DNA from: Shewanella sp. MTB7
GTDB lineage: Bacteria; Pseudomonadota; Gammaproteobacteria; Enterobacterales; Shewanellaceae
Length of the DNA stretch: 64,000 nt
Assembly: GCF_027571385.1 (NCBI RefSeq)
Contig: NZ_CP085636.1
Coordinates: 1,612,001-1,676,000, forward strand
Direction: 5' to 3'
Shown here: piece by piece, positions 1 through 8,385 of the stretch
How the letters are laid out: each line of letters begins with the position of its first letter
Numbering within the stretch: position 1 is the stretch's first letter
Notes under the pieces: model-generated
Databases searched by the model: none
The model's input: the letters and a program-made list of their open reading frames with translations, nothing else
Told to the model about the DNA's origin: nothing
Translations under genes and position numbers: made by a program

Positions 1-936
1 GAACCCTTTGCCGCGACCGAGTTGCATTTCACAGAATAAGCTTTGGCTCTCATGGATTGCCATGGATCTGTGACTACCAACAGGCTGACCACGCCACTGT
101 TTAGGTAATCCCTGCTCATATCTAGCATGACCAGTTTCATGGACGATGCCCATTAAACCTTGGGTAAAATCAGCTTCATCATAACGAGTGGTTAAGCGAA
201 TATCACCGGGGACGCCACCACAGAAAGGGTGACTACTGATATCCAGACGACCTTGGTTAAAGTCAAAACCCAGAAATCCCATGACATCTCGGCCTAATGC
301 TTCTTGCTTAGTGGTCGAAAAGCAGGGAATAGGGAAAAGTGTCTCACTGACTTGCTCGGCTTGCACTTGGGTTATCAGCTCTGGTAGCCAGCTTTTTAAA
401 CTGCCAAATATCTCCTCTAAACGCGCGGTGGTCATTCCTGGTTCGAACTTGTTTAATAGCGAATCATAGGGGCTGAGGCCTTGAGCTTGGGCGCGGATCT
501 GTGCCTCCTCTTTGACGAGTATGATTAACGCCTCTAGATTAGGCTTAAATCCTTGCCAGTCATTATTTTTACGTTGCACACGCCATGCATGTTCACATTG
601 GTAGGCCAATTGAGTCTTAGACTGGACCAGTGATACGGGCACTATGTTGGCTTGCAAATACTGATATTGCATTTCTCTTAGATTGGCCACTTGTTCAGTA
701 TTTAGTTGCTCGTCAGCAGCAAGCCCTAGCATCTCCTCTAGAAAATCAGCGGTTTTAAGTTCATGTATATGGCCAGCAAGTTCTGCCATGGCGGCCCCTC
801 TGGCTTCACTGCCACCACTGGGCATCATGGTGGCTTGGTCCCAGTCTCCTAGAGCGCTTAAGTGCTCAAAATGAGAGATTTTTTGAAAGTGTTGAGTGAG
901 CTTTTGGTAATGAATACTTGCGTTGGAATGGGTCAT
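1..936 (-). CDS. Carboxypeptidase Taq-type metallopeptidase (M32), 3' end outside window
   Basis: Metallocarboxypeptidase that removes C-terminal residues from peptides, probably in the cytoplasm. The minus-strand frame is open from an ATG at 934-936 to the window edge, giving the first 312 residues of a family that is usually about 500 long. The zinc motif HETGH is encoded at 127-141, near residue 266, the usual place for HExxH in M32 enzymes, inside the family-typical context MGIVHETGHARYEQGLP. There is no signal peptide. The N-terminal half is rich in helix-forming residues, as expected for M32. It is divergent from yqiJ. The remaining catalytic residues lie beyond the window, so integrity cannot be judged. 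Confidence 0.88.
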   Translation of the reverse strand, partial: MTHSNASIHYQKLTQHFQKISHFEHLSALGDWDQATMMPSGGSEARGAAMAELAGHIHELKTADFLEEMLGLAADEQLNTEQVANLREMQYQYLQANIVPVSLVQSKTQLAYQCEHAWRVQRKNNDWQGFKPNLEALIILVKEEAQIRAQAQGLSPYDSLLNKFEPGMTTARLEEIFGSLKSWLPELITQVQAEQVSETLFPIPCFSTTKQEALGRDVMGFLGFDFNQGRLDISSHPFCGGVPGDIRLTTRYDEADFTQGLMGIVHETGHARYEQGLPKQWRGQPVGSHRSMAIHESQSLFCEMQLGRGKGF

Positions 937-1155
937 ATAAACTCAAAATCAGATCATCTGTTCATCTATGGTACTGACTTTTAATGCAATATAAAAATAT
1001 AAAAATACAAAAAATAAGCATGATCTACATCGATAAATTAAGTTTTCAATTTGTTTTTCATTTGTTATAGTTTTGGGGGTTTGTCAAAGGTGAAAGTTTA
1101 TTTTTTATCTTTGTTTTCAATAAAATGGATTGTTGTACTGTACATGGAGGCTACG

Positions 1156-1785
1156 ATGGTTGAATTTTTATTCACCCAAGCAAATTTACCATTTTCTATC
1201 TCACTCTCATTTGTTCTCCTGTTGGGGATATTCGAAGCATTCTCCTTAGTTGTTGGCTATAGCTTAGTTGGTGCTCTGGATGAGTGGGCGCCTATTGATG
1301 TGGATTCCGATATTTCAACTAGCGGGTTTACCAGTGTGTCAGGTTGGTTGTGTCTCAATCGATTGCCTCTGCTTATCTGGTTTGTACTTGTATTAGTGAG
1401 TTTTTCATTAGCAGGGTATACAAGTAATTTTCTCTCTCTATTGCTGGTAAAGCAAACACTTCCTCAAATCGTCAGTCTGCCTATTGCGCTGATATTTACG
1501 GCTATATCCTGTCGATACTTGGGGGTATCACTTGCTAGAATCTTACCGAAGAATGAGAGCAGTGCCGTGTCTATCGATACTCTACAGGGCTGTATTGCTA
1601 CTGTGACTTTAGGTTGTGCGATTAAAGGAAACCCAAGTGAGGCCCTAGTGAGAGATAAATATCAGCAGCGACATTATGTACTGGTTGAACCTGAGATTAC
1701 TGGTGTCGAGTTTCGTACCGGTACTCAAGTCGTGCTACTTAAGCGTGATGGTACCGTTTGGTCTGCTGCTAAATTCAATTCTTAA
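1156..1785 (+). CDS. yqiJ: YqiJ-like inner membrane protein (OB-fold/DUF1449 family)
   Basis: Small inner-membrane partner of the flotillin-like protein encoded next. I chose the ATG at 1156 because GGAGG at 1146-1150 lies five bases before it; this gives 209 residues, the length I recall for E. coli YqiJ. The frame stays open upstream to 1051, but the extra residues look like untranslated leader. Three hydrophobic segments are visible at about residues 12-34, 68-92 and 103-121, followed by a soluble beta-rich C-terminal domain (about 140-209) of the OB/NfeD-like kind. It sits 32 bases ahead of yqiK. This membrane-OB plus flotillin pairing is characteristic and is thought to act in membrane microdomain organisation or stress resistance; the exact role is not established. 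Confidence 0.8.
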   Translation: MVEFLFTQANLPFSISLSFVLLLGIFEAFSLVVGYSLVGALDEWAPIDVDSDISTSGFTSVSGWLCLNRLPLLIWFVLVLVSFSLAGYTSNFLSLLLVKQTLPQIVSLPIALIFTAISCRYLGVSLARILPKNESSAVSIDTLQGCIATVTLGCAIKGNPSEALVRDKYQQRHYVLVEPEITGVEFRTGTQVVLLKRDGTVWSAAKFNS

Positions 1786-1817
1786 TTCAAAAAATAGTTA
1801 AATTTTAAGGGATAAAA

Positions 1818-3623
1818 ATGGATCAAATTCAAGATATAGGCTCAACCTTGGGCGCTAGCTTTGTGTTTATTGTGGCTGGCTCAACGTTATTGGGCTTATT
1901 CGTGATCGGGCTTATCTTTGCCAAGTTATATCAACGAGCGTCGAAAGAAACGGCATTTGTTAGAACAGGTTTTGGTGGAGAGAAGATCGTTAAAGATGGT
2001 GGTGCGATTGTGTTGCCAGTATTGCATGAAACGATTGCTGTAAACATGAATACTCTGCGTATTGAAGTGGAGAAGATGCAAAAAGATGCGCTGATCACTA
2101 AAGACAGAATGCGTGTGGATGTGAGAGCTGATTTCTATCTTAGAGTGGCACCGAGCGCCGACGGGATCTCGATGGCTGCACAGACTTTGGGGTCGCGTAC
2201 CACTCGCGTTGAAGAAGTTAAGAAACTGATGGAATCAAAGTTTGTCGACGTACTACGCGCCGTTGCAGCAGAGATGACCATGACAGAGATGCATGAGCAA
2301 AGGTCTGATTTTGTACAGCGGGTACAAAATAATGTGGCTAATGATCTCGAGAAAAACGGTTTGGAGTTGGAGTCGGTATCACTGACAGGCTTTGATCAAA
2401 CCGATCTTCAATATTTTAATGAAAACAATGCGTTTGATGCCGAAGGTCGTGCTCGTCTGGCTAAAATTATCGAAGAGAAACGTAAGGAAACCAATGATAT
2501 TCAACAGGAAAACCGCATAAAAATTGAGATGCGAAATCTTGAGGCTGAAAAAGAGTCGCTTGATATAGAGCAAGCCGAGCAGGAAGCCAAGCTTATTCAA
2601 CAGCAGGCGCTAGAGTTTAAACGTGCTGAGCAAAAAGCTGAGATTTTAAAGCAGCAGGAGCAGAAAACACGAGAAGAGCGTGAAGCTGAAATTACCAAAG
2701 AGCGTGCAATCGAAATAGCGGAAATTGAGAAAACCAAAGATATTGAAACCCGTGAAATTGAGAAGCGCAAAGCCATTGAGCAGTCTCGCATTCAACAACA
2801 AAGAGATATCGAAGTTGCTGAGCAGGATAAGCAGATCGCAGTAGCACAGAAATCAGAAGAGGAGTCAGCTGCACGAGCCAAGGCTGCAGAAGCTGAAAAG
2901 TTAAAAGTAGAGAAAGAGGAAGCGGTTATTACCACGCGTCAAGTTGCTGTGGCAAATCGTAGTAAAGAGATTGAAGTGATTGATGCCCGCAAAGAAGCGG
3001 AACGTGAAGCCGTAGGTATCACGGTTCAGGCAGAAGCAGAGAAACGCGCCGCAGAAGATAGATCTAGCGCGATACTTATCGAAGCTAAAGCGGCGGCAGA
3101 TGCGAAGATGTTGCAAGCCGCAGCAGATGAAAAAGTCTTTGCTGTTGATGCTGCAGGTAAGCAAGCCCTGTATGAAGCTGAAAACGTGCTGAGTAGTGAG
3201 CAGATTGAATTACGCCGTGCATTGGCCACGATAGCCGCGCTACCTGAAGTGATTAAGCAATCGGTTAAGCCCCTTGAGAACATTGAAGGGATTAAGATAT
3301 TGCAAGGTTATGGTGCTGCTGGTAATGGGACGTCTCAGGGCGGCGATCAAGCTCAATCAGGCCAAGGTGGAATCGCTGAGCAGGTTACCACTGCTGCACT
3401 TAACTATCGTGCTAACGCCCCAGTGGTCGATGCCATGTTGCGTGAATTAGGCTTAGTGGATGCACAGAAGGGCGGCTTAAATGATCTGTTAACGGGCAAT
3501 AACTCATTTGCTACTGATGCGACATCCTTGTTAGACCCAGACAAACTCAAGCTTAATGGTCATGGACCTTTACTTGGTGATGTAGAAGGGCTTGAGAAGA
3601 AAGTGAGTCCAAATTTGAATTAA
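1818..3623 (+). CDS. yqiK: Flotillin-like SPFH-domain membrane protein YqiK
   Basis: Bacterial flotillin of 601 residues. An N-terminal membrane segment lies at about residues 12-34 and is followed by an SPFH/band-7 domain (about 40-200). A very long charged coiled coil runs from about 210 to 430 with repeated Glu/Ala/Lys/Gln blocks such as EIEKTKDIETREIEKRKAI. The flotillin C-terminal region (about 440-530) and a Gly/Gln-rich tail follow. The start ATG has AAGGGAT just upstream. It forms an operon with yqiJ and a hairpin terminator follows at 3653. Flotillins oligomerise in the inner membrane and organise lipid domains; the specific cargo here is unknown. It is slightly longer than the E. 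coli protein, mainly in the tail. Confidence 0.88.
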   Translation: MDQIQDIGSTLGASFVFIVAGSTLLGLFVIGLIFAKLYQRASKETAFVRTGFGGEKIVKDGGAIVLPVLHETIAVNMNTLRIEVEKMQKDALITKDRMRVDVRADFYLRVAPSADGISMAAQTLGSRTTRVEEVKKLMESKFVDVLRAVAAEMTMTEMHEQRSDFVQRVQNNVANDLEKNGLELESVSLTGFDQTDLQYFNENNAFDAEGRARLAKIIEEKRKETNDIQQENRIKIEMRNLEAEKESLDIEQAEQEAKLIQQQALEFKRAEQKAEILKQQEQKTREEREAEITKERAIEIAEIEKTKDIETREIEKRKAIEQSRIQQQRDIEVAEQDKQIAVAQKSEEESAARAKAAEAEKLKVEKEEAVITTRQVAVANRSKEIEVIDARKEAEREAVGITVQAEAEKRAAEDRSSAILIEAKAAADAKMLQAAADEKVFAVDAAGKQALYEAENVLSSEQIELRRALATIAALPEVIKQSVKPLENIEGIKILQGYGAAGNGTSQGGDQAQSGQGGIAEQVTTAALNYRANAPVVDAMLRELGLVDAQKGGLNDLLTGNNSFATDATSLLDPDKLKLNGHGPLLGDVEGLEKKVSPNLN

Positions 3624-3652
3624 AGAATTTGGATTGAGTTTTAGTGAATTTG

Positions 3653-3674
3653 AAAAGCGCCTAAGGGCGCTTTT
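3653..3674 (+). terminator. Rho-independent terminator after yqiJK
   Basis: A perfect inverted repeat, AAAAGCGCC then TAA then GGGCGCTTTT, starts 30 bases after the yqiK stop and ends in a short T run. Confidence 0.8.
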
Positions 3675-3858
3675 CTTGTGTCCAAAATGCAGTGGTTCTA
3701 GACTGCTGAGTCATAATTGCTAAGGATATTTAAAAATCAGCGGCTTAAGTTTAGGTTTTCATCGCTCTTTAAGTGGATGTAATGGTGTGTAATACCTCTC
3801 CCTATAAGCTTGGAATATAGTCGTAAATACAGGATTGAGATAATAATTAAAGGAACTA

Positions 3859-5340
3859 ATGATGAGAGTTACAGCAATCGCTGCGTTAGTATCAGTTGTG
3901 TTTTGTGCTTCATGTTCGAATGAATCTTCAGATAGTCATGAATATGTGCCTTTTCCACCTGGGTTTGGCTATATGGAGAGATTAGGTGAGTTACAAAAAG
4001 CGACCGATGAGGGCGATGATACTGTCATTCGTGATCACGCATGGAAAATGTGGGTGGGTATCATGCAACCAGATAGCATTACTGGCTGGCCATTATGGTA
4101 TAGTTGGGGAAATACTACCGAAGTCTTTTCTGCATCCTCTACAGATCCAAGCGTCAAACCAGCTAAACCTCTTGTCACTAAATCACTTCGGGATCATAAC
4201 CTTAGTAACACCCCTAGCGTGAGCACGCAAGCCCCCATCTATTGTCTTCATGATGAAGTTAAGCTCATGTATCCAAACACAATATCATTGGGGTTATATG
4301 ATCAACCAACTATTGGCGATGGTAAAAACTTTCAAAATAATGGCGATATTATGATTGCCACAGAATCACTCAGTAAAGAAGCCTATGCCAGTATCCGTGA
4401 TCAAAAACTGTATTTACAATCCACATTGGATGAAAAGTACAAAGATAAACAAGACGTTGATATTGCTCAACGCTCGATTGTTACTAAACACATGTATTGG
4501 CCAGTGAAAGCAAAAGGATTAACGGCGTTACCCGTTTGGAAAAACCAAATTAAGCCCAGCAATCCAAACTACGCTGGCTATGAAATCTGGGATAGTCTCG
4601 TCGCCATAGATCCATCAGGGGAAAAAGTGGGCCAAACAGCGGATGTGGAGTTCTTGTATGGCGTAAGGAAGTATCAAAAAGATTGGTATTGCTCATCAGG
4701 GAGTAGCACTACAAAAGAGCAGCCCACCATGATGCCAACGGTGAGTAAGAGTGCCACGGTTTATAGTCTTAACGACTTCTATTTTCATCAAGTTACCGAA
4801 GCCGACTGGGCCAGCTTTAATGATAAAGACAAAGCCATTATTACCGCTTCAAGCTATTGGGCGAATAACCAGCCATTTAATGTGGGCGACTATTTAGTCA
4901 CGGTCGCCATGCATGTAAATACCAAAGAACTCCCAAGCTGGACGTTGCAAAGTGTGTGGTGGGCTGATGATGAAGAGATTAGTCGGCCCAATAATCCCTA
5001 TGGTAAAAACCGTCCGGTACTGCCTCATGCACAAGGACCTTGGCAGCATTATTTGATGACGGATTCTTATGCGGTACCGCCAAACGATGAAGGGAAGATG
5101 GATATTGCGGTTAACCCTTACATCGAAGGGGTAAGTCATCCAGTTGCGACCAGTTGCCGAAATTGTCACATTCGAGCGGGTTGGCCTACGGCTGCGGATA
5201 ATAGCGCGGGAACCGCCAGCTACCAAAATCCAGATTGTCCGAAGTTATTAGGCTATCTCACACCAGAAACGGCGTGCCTTAAACCGTTAAGTCGTTCAGA
5301 TTATCTGTGGATTTTACCTGACCGTGCAATCGATCATTAA
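3859..5340 (+). CDS. Secreted lipoprotein-like mono-heme protein of unknown function
   Basis: A 493-residue exported protein that I do not recognise by name. It begins with a hydrophobic signal sequence ending in a lipobox-like cysteine (VFCASC, Cys about 18-20). The ATG pair at 3859/3862 follows AAAGGA. Near the C terminus is one c-type heme motif, CRNCH, at residues 433-437, followed by further cysteines (NPDC, TACLKP). The body is rich in Trp, Tyr, Asn and Asp and looks like a beta-rich periplasmic protein. A single CxxCH in a large exported protein suggests electron transfer or oxidase activity, but no catalytic domain is evident. It stands alone between a terminator and a decayed region. 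The export and heme calls are from sequence; the role is unknown. Confidence 0.75.
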   Translation: MMRVTAIAALVSVVFCASCSNESSDSHEYVPFPPGFGYMERLGELQKATDEGDDTVIRDHAWKMWVGIMQPDSITGWPLWYSWGNTTEVFSASSTDPSVKPAKPLVTKSLRDHNLSNTPSVSTQAPIYCLHDEVKLMYPNTISLGLYDQPTIGDGKNFQNNGDIMIATESLSKEAYASIRDQKLYLQSTLDEKYKDKQDVDIAQRSIVTKHMYWPVKAKGLTALPVWKNQIKPSNPNYAGYEIWDSLVAIDPSGEKVGQTADVEFLYGVRKYQKDWYCSSGSSTTKEQPTMMPTVSKSATVYSLNDFYFHQVTEADWASFNDKDKAIITASSYWANNQPFNVGDYLVTVAMHVNTKELPSWTLQSVWWADDEEISRPNNPYGKNRPVLPHAQGPWQHYLMTDSYAVPPNDEGKMDIAVNPYIEGVSHPVATSCRNCHIRAGWPTAADNSAGTASYQNPDCPKLLGYLTPETACLKPLSRSDYLWILPDRAIDH

Positions 5341-5476
5341 ATTGTTAGTCAATCTCATATTGGACAAGAGTTAATTTGGTAAAACTAGCAGGGATGGCTT
5401 ATCAGTCCCTGCTATCGGTTATCATAGCTGAGGATTAGTATTATCGATGTGAGTCAAATCGTTGCTACCACTAGCT

Positions 5477-5974
5477 TTATTCAGAAGAAAACTCAGAAAA
5501 TTGAACAAGATTTACGCCTATCATGTTTGATAAATACTGCTCTAAAAAAACCTTATGGGTTGAACCTACAACAATCACTATTCTTTCGCCAGTATGCTTG
5601 GCTACAACTCTCATGATGTTCGAGACCATATTAAGGTTTCTAATTTCCCATAACGCGATTCTCGCTAAGCCAGCTTTTGGAGCTAAATCTTTATCAACAA
5701 ATTGAACCCAATCTAGATGAATGACATCTGCATTATATTCTTCACTATTTAGCCATAGAAAAACGGGTAACCAATCACCCGTTTGTAGTGCTTGGTCTCT
5801 CAATGTATTTGGTTTAGTTATATATTCGCTGTTAAGCAGTTCTTTTGCATATTGAGATTTCTCATATGACGGCATCAATTTTTCAACCATACCTTGATAG
5901 ATATCCTTATCTAAGTGATCGTCAATAGGGTAAATGCGGTTGAGATTTACAAAGCTGTCGCTATTGTGACTCTC
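5477..5974 (-). pseudogene. Remnant of a DUF5694-like (TraB/erythromycin-esterase-like) protein
   Basis: From an internal ATG at 5888-5890 the minus strand encodes 137 residues, and the same frame stays open upstream to a TGA at 5975. The text has the feel of the C-terminal half of DUF5694 proteins: an acidic middle, then ALWEIRNLNMVSNIMRV and ERIVIVVGSTHKVFLEQYL. The usual N-terminal LGTFHF-type motif is absent. Upstream, another frame encodes a short ELQEHLNQRM-like stretch, as if a frameshift near 5970 separated it. I read this as a truncated, frameshifted gene. An intact short protein starting at 5890 is possible but less likely. The family assignment rests on memory of the motif pattern, not on a search. 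Confidence 0.45.
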
Positions 5975-6170
5975 TCATTATTACTCGACATACGCTGGTT
6001 GAGGTGCTCTTGTAACTCGGATGACAAAGCACTTGTTGATGAATTTTTTCTAGTCACCTTCATCCCGACAGAGTATATCAATGGTTGATTTAAAGTCTGA
6101 TAAGCGATGATATTATCTGTTTAAAAGAGAATAGTATCATAGTGTCGCTGTGACCTTTTTTAGAAATAAA

Positions 6171-6202
6171 AAATGCCAACAAGCTTAAGCTTACTGGCAT
6201 TT
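6171..6202 (-). terminator. Rho-independent terminator (leftward)
   Basis: The inverted repeat AAATGCCA/TGGCATTT has an AAGCTTAAGCTT core. On the minus strand it is followed by TTTTTTATTTCT. It lies 28 bases after the stop of the small leftward ORF at 6231-6356. Confidence 0.75.
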
Positions 6203-6230
6203 ATGTAGTGCAGACTTTTATTCATGAACG

Positions 6231-6356
6231 CTACTCTTGTCTACGGACACCCTGCAGACTATTTATAATGAGTCCCATAGCAACAACTAAAAACGGAACA
6301 CCGGCGATACTCATCAGCACTGAAATAAGGGCTGGCACATTCTTTACAAACTCCAT
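6231..6356 (-). CDS. Small single-pass membrane protein, 41 residues
   Basis: Short leftward frame, MEFVKNVPALISVLMSIAGV at its start, then a hydrophobic stretch and a basic tail ending GVRRQE. The pattern is a single transmembrane helix (about residues 8-33) with a positively charged C terminus. AAGG lies seven bases before the ATG, and a good leftward terminator follows 28 bases after the stop, so it looks like a self-contained transcription unit. The frame is also open upstream of the ATG for about 18 codons, so it could instead be the tail of a degraded gene. Function unknown. Confidence 0.45.
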   Translation of the reverse strand: MEFVKNVPALISVLMSIAGVPFLVVAMGLIINSLQGVRRQE

Positions 6357-6906
6357 GGGGAAACCTTGTTCATTAGATAGCTCATTAGGTACCAAGAGAA
6401 TAAGATTGCATGCCGATCAGTTTTAGAGTTTGATTTTTATCACAAAAATAACTGCTTAAAATAAAATTAATCTTAGCGAGGTAGAAAGTTAATCTAAGCC
6501 TCCAAAATACCAGTTACCCAACACGGCTCAATTGTGAGTGACAATTAAGAACTCCATCTCTTTTCCGTGGACGCAGCACAATAACGTCCCTGTATCTCGC
6601 TCATAAGTTTATGGCTTCGCCATGTTCATCGTGGTGAGATATATTTCGGATCTTTAAATATGCAATCAAATTAAGGCTATTCACCACGGAGAACACCGAG
6701 AATCACGGAGAAAAGCAGAGAAACAATAAAATACAGCACCAATCGAAGAAAGGAGGAATAAGCACGCTGCAAGCGATAGATTAAAGCGAAGGTTCGACTT
6801 TCAAGCACTTCACGCAATCTCAACTCAGCCAGAAGCTCAAATTCAAACGAAGAAAATGTCATCAGCCTTCATTTGAAGGCCAAAAACTTTAGGAAGGGAG
6901 TATCTG
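6357..6906. other. 550-base stretch without a convincing gene
   Basis: This holds the upstream region of the small ORF and a repeat-like segment (see 6680-6717). A 61-codon leftward frame at 6677-6862 overlaps the repeat and translates to low-complexity Phe/Leu/Arg sequence; I judge it non-coding. No tRNA or other RNA is recognised. Confidence 0.5.
6680..6717 (+). repeat. TTCACCACGGAG-type dispersed repeat, copy 1
   Basis: TTCACCACGGAG at 6680-6691 is followed after a variable spacer by CACGGAGAAAAGCAG. The same two blocks occur at 63437-63474 near the other end of the window. Internal CACGGAG/CACCGAG units give an approximately 9-12 base periodicity. Confidence 0.6.
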
Positions 6907-7539
6907 TTAATCCAGTAACAACGCCAAAGCGGGTTGTCTATTGCCTGGAAAGACTTGATACGCGATATGGTGCTTAATCATACTGGACTTCTTATTGCCC
7001 TGGCTCACTAATAAGCCATGTTTTGCAGCGGCTTGTGCCAATAATTGCTCGCCAGCACGAACATACAATGTGATTGGTCTAATTATTTTGTGATCTTTAA
7101 TTCTTGATTGATACTGGTCTACCGAGATGATCAGGCTGTTGCGACCATCACTGGCTAATTTAAGTTTAGTGTCTACTTCGGCATCGAGGATCACTAGCCA
7201 ATCATTTTGTTCTAGGTCGGCCAACATCCCTTGTAAAGCATCCCCTAAGTGTTTCGAGCTCAGAACCGCGCTGTATTGAGTATCAATTCGCTTAAACAGT
7301 GATGGCAGCTGAGCGCCTGCGCCCATGCTTCTTGCAATACTGATCCAGTGAGTAAGATCATCGGCGACGAGTTTTGCAAAGCGACGCTCTTTTAATGCTT
7401 GAACCATCCAACTGCATAGAAAGTGGCTTTCAGTTGTGGTTGTATTAATCGCATTGGTATTCGCCGATCTCTGTTCGAGCGCAGCAAGCCCTGCTTGTAC
7501 GAGTTCCAAAAGGGCTTGATTATAAGTTTGCTCTGTCAT
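6907..7539 (-). CDS. DUF2913 family protein
   Basis: A 210-residue cytoplasmic protein with no signal peptide or membrane segment. The N-terminal portion contains the family-like block ESHFLCSWMVQALKERRF followed by an Arg/Gly region (SMGAGAQLPSLFKRI) that I associate with DUF2913, found mainly in Vibrio and Shewanella. The C-terminal part is beta/alpha with VILDAEV and ISVDQYQSRIKDH. It runs in the same direction as the peroxiredoxin upstream, which ends 53 bases before this start, so cotranscription is possible. No biochemical function is known to me. Confidence 0.7.
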   Translation of the reverse strand: MTEQTYNQALLELVQAGLAALEQRSANTNAINTTTTESHFLCSWMVQALKERRFAKLVADDLTHWISIARSMGAGAQLPSLFKRIDTQYSAVLSSKHLGDALQGMLADLEQNDWLVILDAEVDTKLKLASDGRNSLIISVDQYQSRIKDHKIIRPITLYVRAGEQLLAQAAAKHGLLVSQGNKKSSMIKHHIAYQVFPGNRQPALALLLD

Positions 7540-7592
7540 TGAATTTCTAAGTCAGTTCTATAAAGCGGGGATTATACCCGATAATAGTTACG

Positions 7593-8228
7593 CTACATAG
7601 GGACTAAACTCGCTGCTGTTTCTATTAATTCTGCGGCGGGTCGCACTCTAAAGTTAGGGTTCACATATTGGAAGTGAATAAGCCCTTTAGCATCACTGAT
7701 ATAGATAGCGGGAACGGGTAAAACCAAGCGTTTATCACCTTCTGGCGTAATGTTGAGCAAATTATCGAGCTTTAGCTTAGCTAAGTAACGCTTGGTGGTT
7801 TTTTCACTGGTGTAGTAAGCGAGACCAAAGGCTTGCATGGCATTAAGCTTGGTATCTGATAATAGTGTGTAGGCGAGGTCTTGATCTATCATCGAGGCTT
7901 TTAGTTTTTCAGGGCTGTCAGGGGAGATCCCAATAAGCTGAAATCCCATCTCGACTAATTTAGGTTCTATCTCTTTTAACTGACCCATTTGTGAATTACA
8001 AAATGGACACCAACCGCCACGGTAAAAGAAAATAATACTTGGTTTTCCTTGGGTTAAGGTTAATAGGTCGACAGTTTCACCAGCGAGGTTATTCACTTGA
8101 ACCGAGGGTAAGGTTTGGCCATTCATTAGTGGCATGACATTGAGTTCATCACTGGCAATCGGTTTAGCTAAACTGGAAAAACTTAGGCTGCTCAAACAGA
8201 GCAATATGGTTAGTGTTTTGGTCAACAT
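7593..8228 (-). CDS. Periplasmic peroxiredoxin-like (AhpC/TSA, thioredoxin-fold) protein
   Basis: Thiol-dependent antioxidant enzyme of 211 residues. Residues 1-21 form a signal peptide ending SSLA-KP. The thioredoxin-fold domain contains GGWCPFC (Cys74 and Cys77) at the start of the first helix, after the strand SIIFFYR, and the block MGFQLIGISPDSPEKL typical of AhpC/TSA-like proteins. The CxxC spacing in the peroxidatic position is characteristic of the bacterioferritin-comigratory/AhpC-TSA subgroup often annotated peroxiredoxin-like. A bidirectional terminator separates it from rhlE. It probably reduces peroxides in the periplasm; the reductant is unknown. Confidence 0.82.
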   Translation of the reverse strand: MLTKTLTILLCLSSLSFSSLAKPIASDELNVMPLMNGQTLPSVQVNNLAGETVDLLTLTQGKPSIIFFYRGGWCPFCNSQMGQLKEIEPKLVEMGFQLIGISPDSPEKLKASMIDQDLAYTLLSDTKLNAMQAFGLAYYTSEKTTKRYLAKLKLDNLLNITPEGDKRLVLPVPAIYISDAKGLIHFQYVNPNFRVRPAAELIETAASLVPM

Positions 8229-8323
8229 CTTGGTTTACTTCCTATTGAAATTGGTATGCTGAACAGACCGAGGAAGCTAAGATTTTGTTGCAGGTATTTA
8301 CTTTGTAATTAACAGTCCCATAC

Positions 8324-8355
8324 AAAAATGCCGCTCATTTGGGAGCGGCATTTTT
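8324..8355 (-). terminator. Strong bidirectional terminator downstream of rhlE
   Basis: The 13-base perfect arms AAAAATGCCGCTC and GAGCGGCATTTTT flank a 6-base loop. It lies 31 bases beyond the rhlE stop and is flanked by A and T runs, so it can work in both directions. Confidence 0.88.
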
Positions 8356-8385
8356 GTTGCAGAAGGGCTGAGTTAGCTCATTGGC

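Noticed and set aside
1051..1155. N-terminal extension of yqiJ from 1051
   Set aside because: GGAGG sits immediately before the ATG at 1156 and the resulting 209-residue length fits the family; the extension reads like leader sequence.
2379..3283. Several leftward frames inside yqiK
   Set aside because: Antisense shadows of the Glu/Ala/Lys coiled-coil region; the plus-strand protein is clearly real.
5891..6063. Short upstream frames beginning at 6063 as a separate small gene
   Set aside because: No ribosome site; better explained as the shifted front part of the DUF5694-like remnant.
6677..6862. 61-codon leftward frame over the CACGGAG repeat
   Set aside because: Low-complexity Phe/Leu/Arg text lying over a repeat, and no ribosome site before the ATG. 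Judged non-coding.
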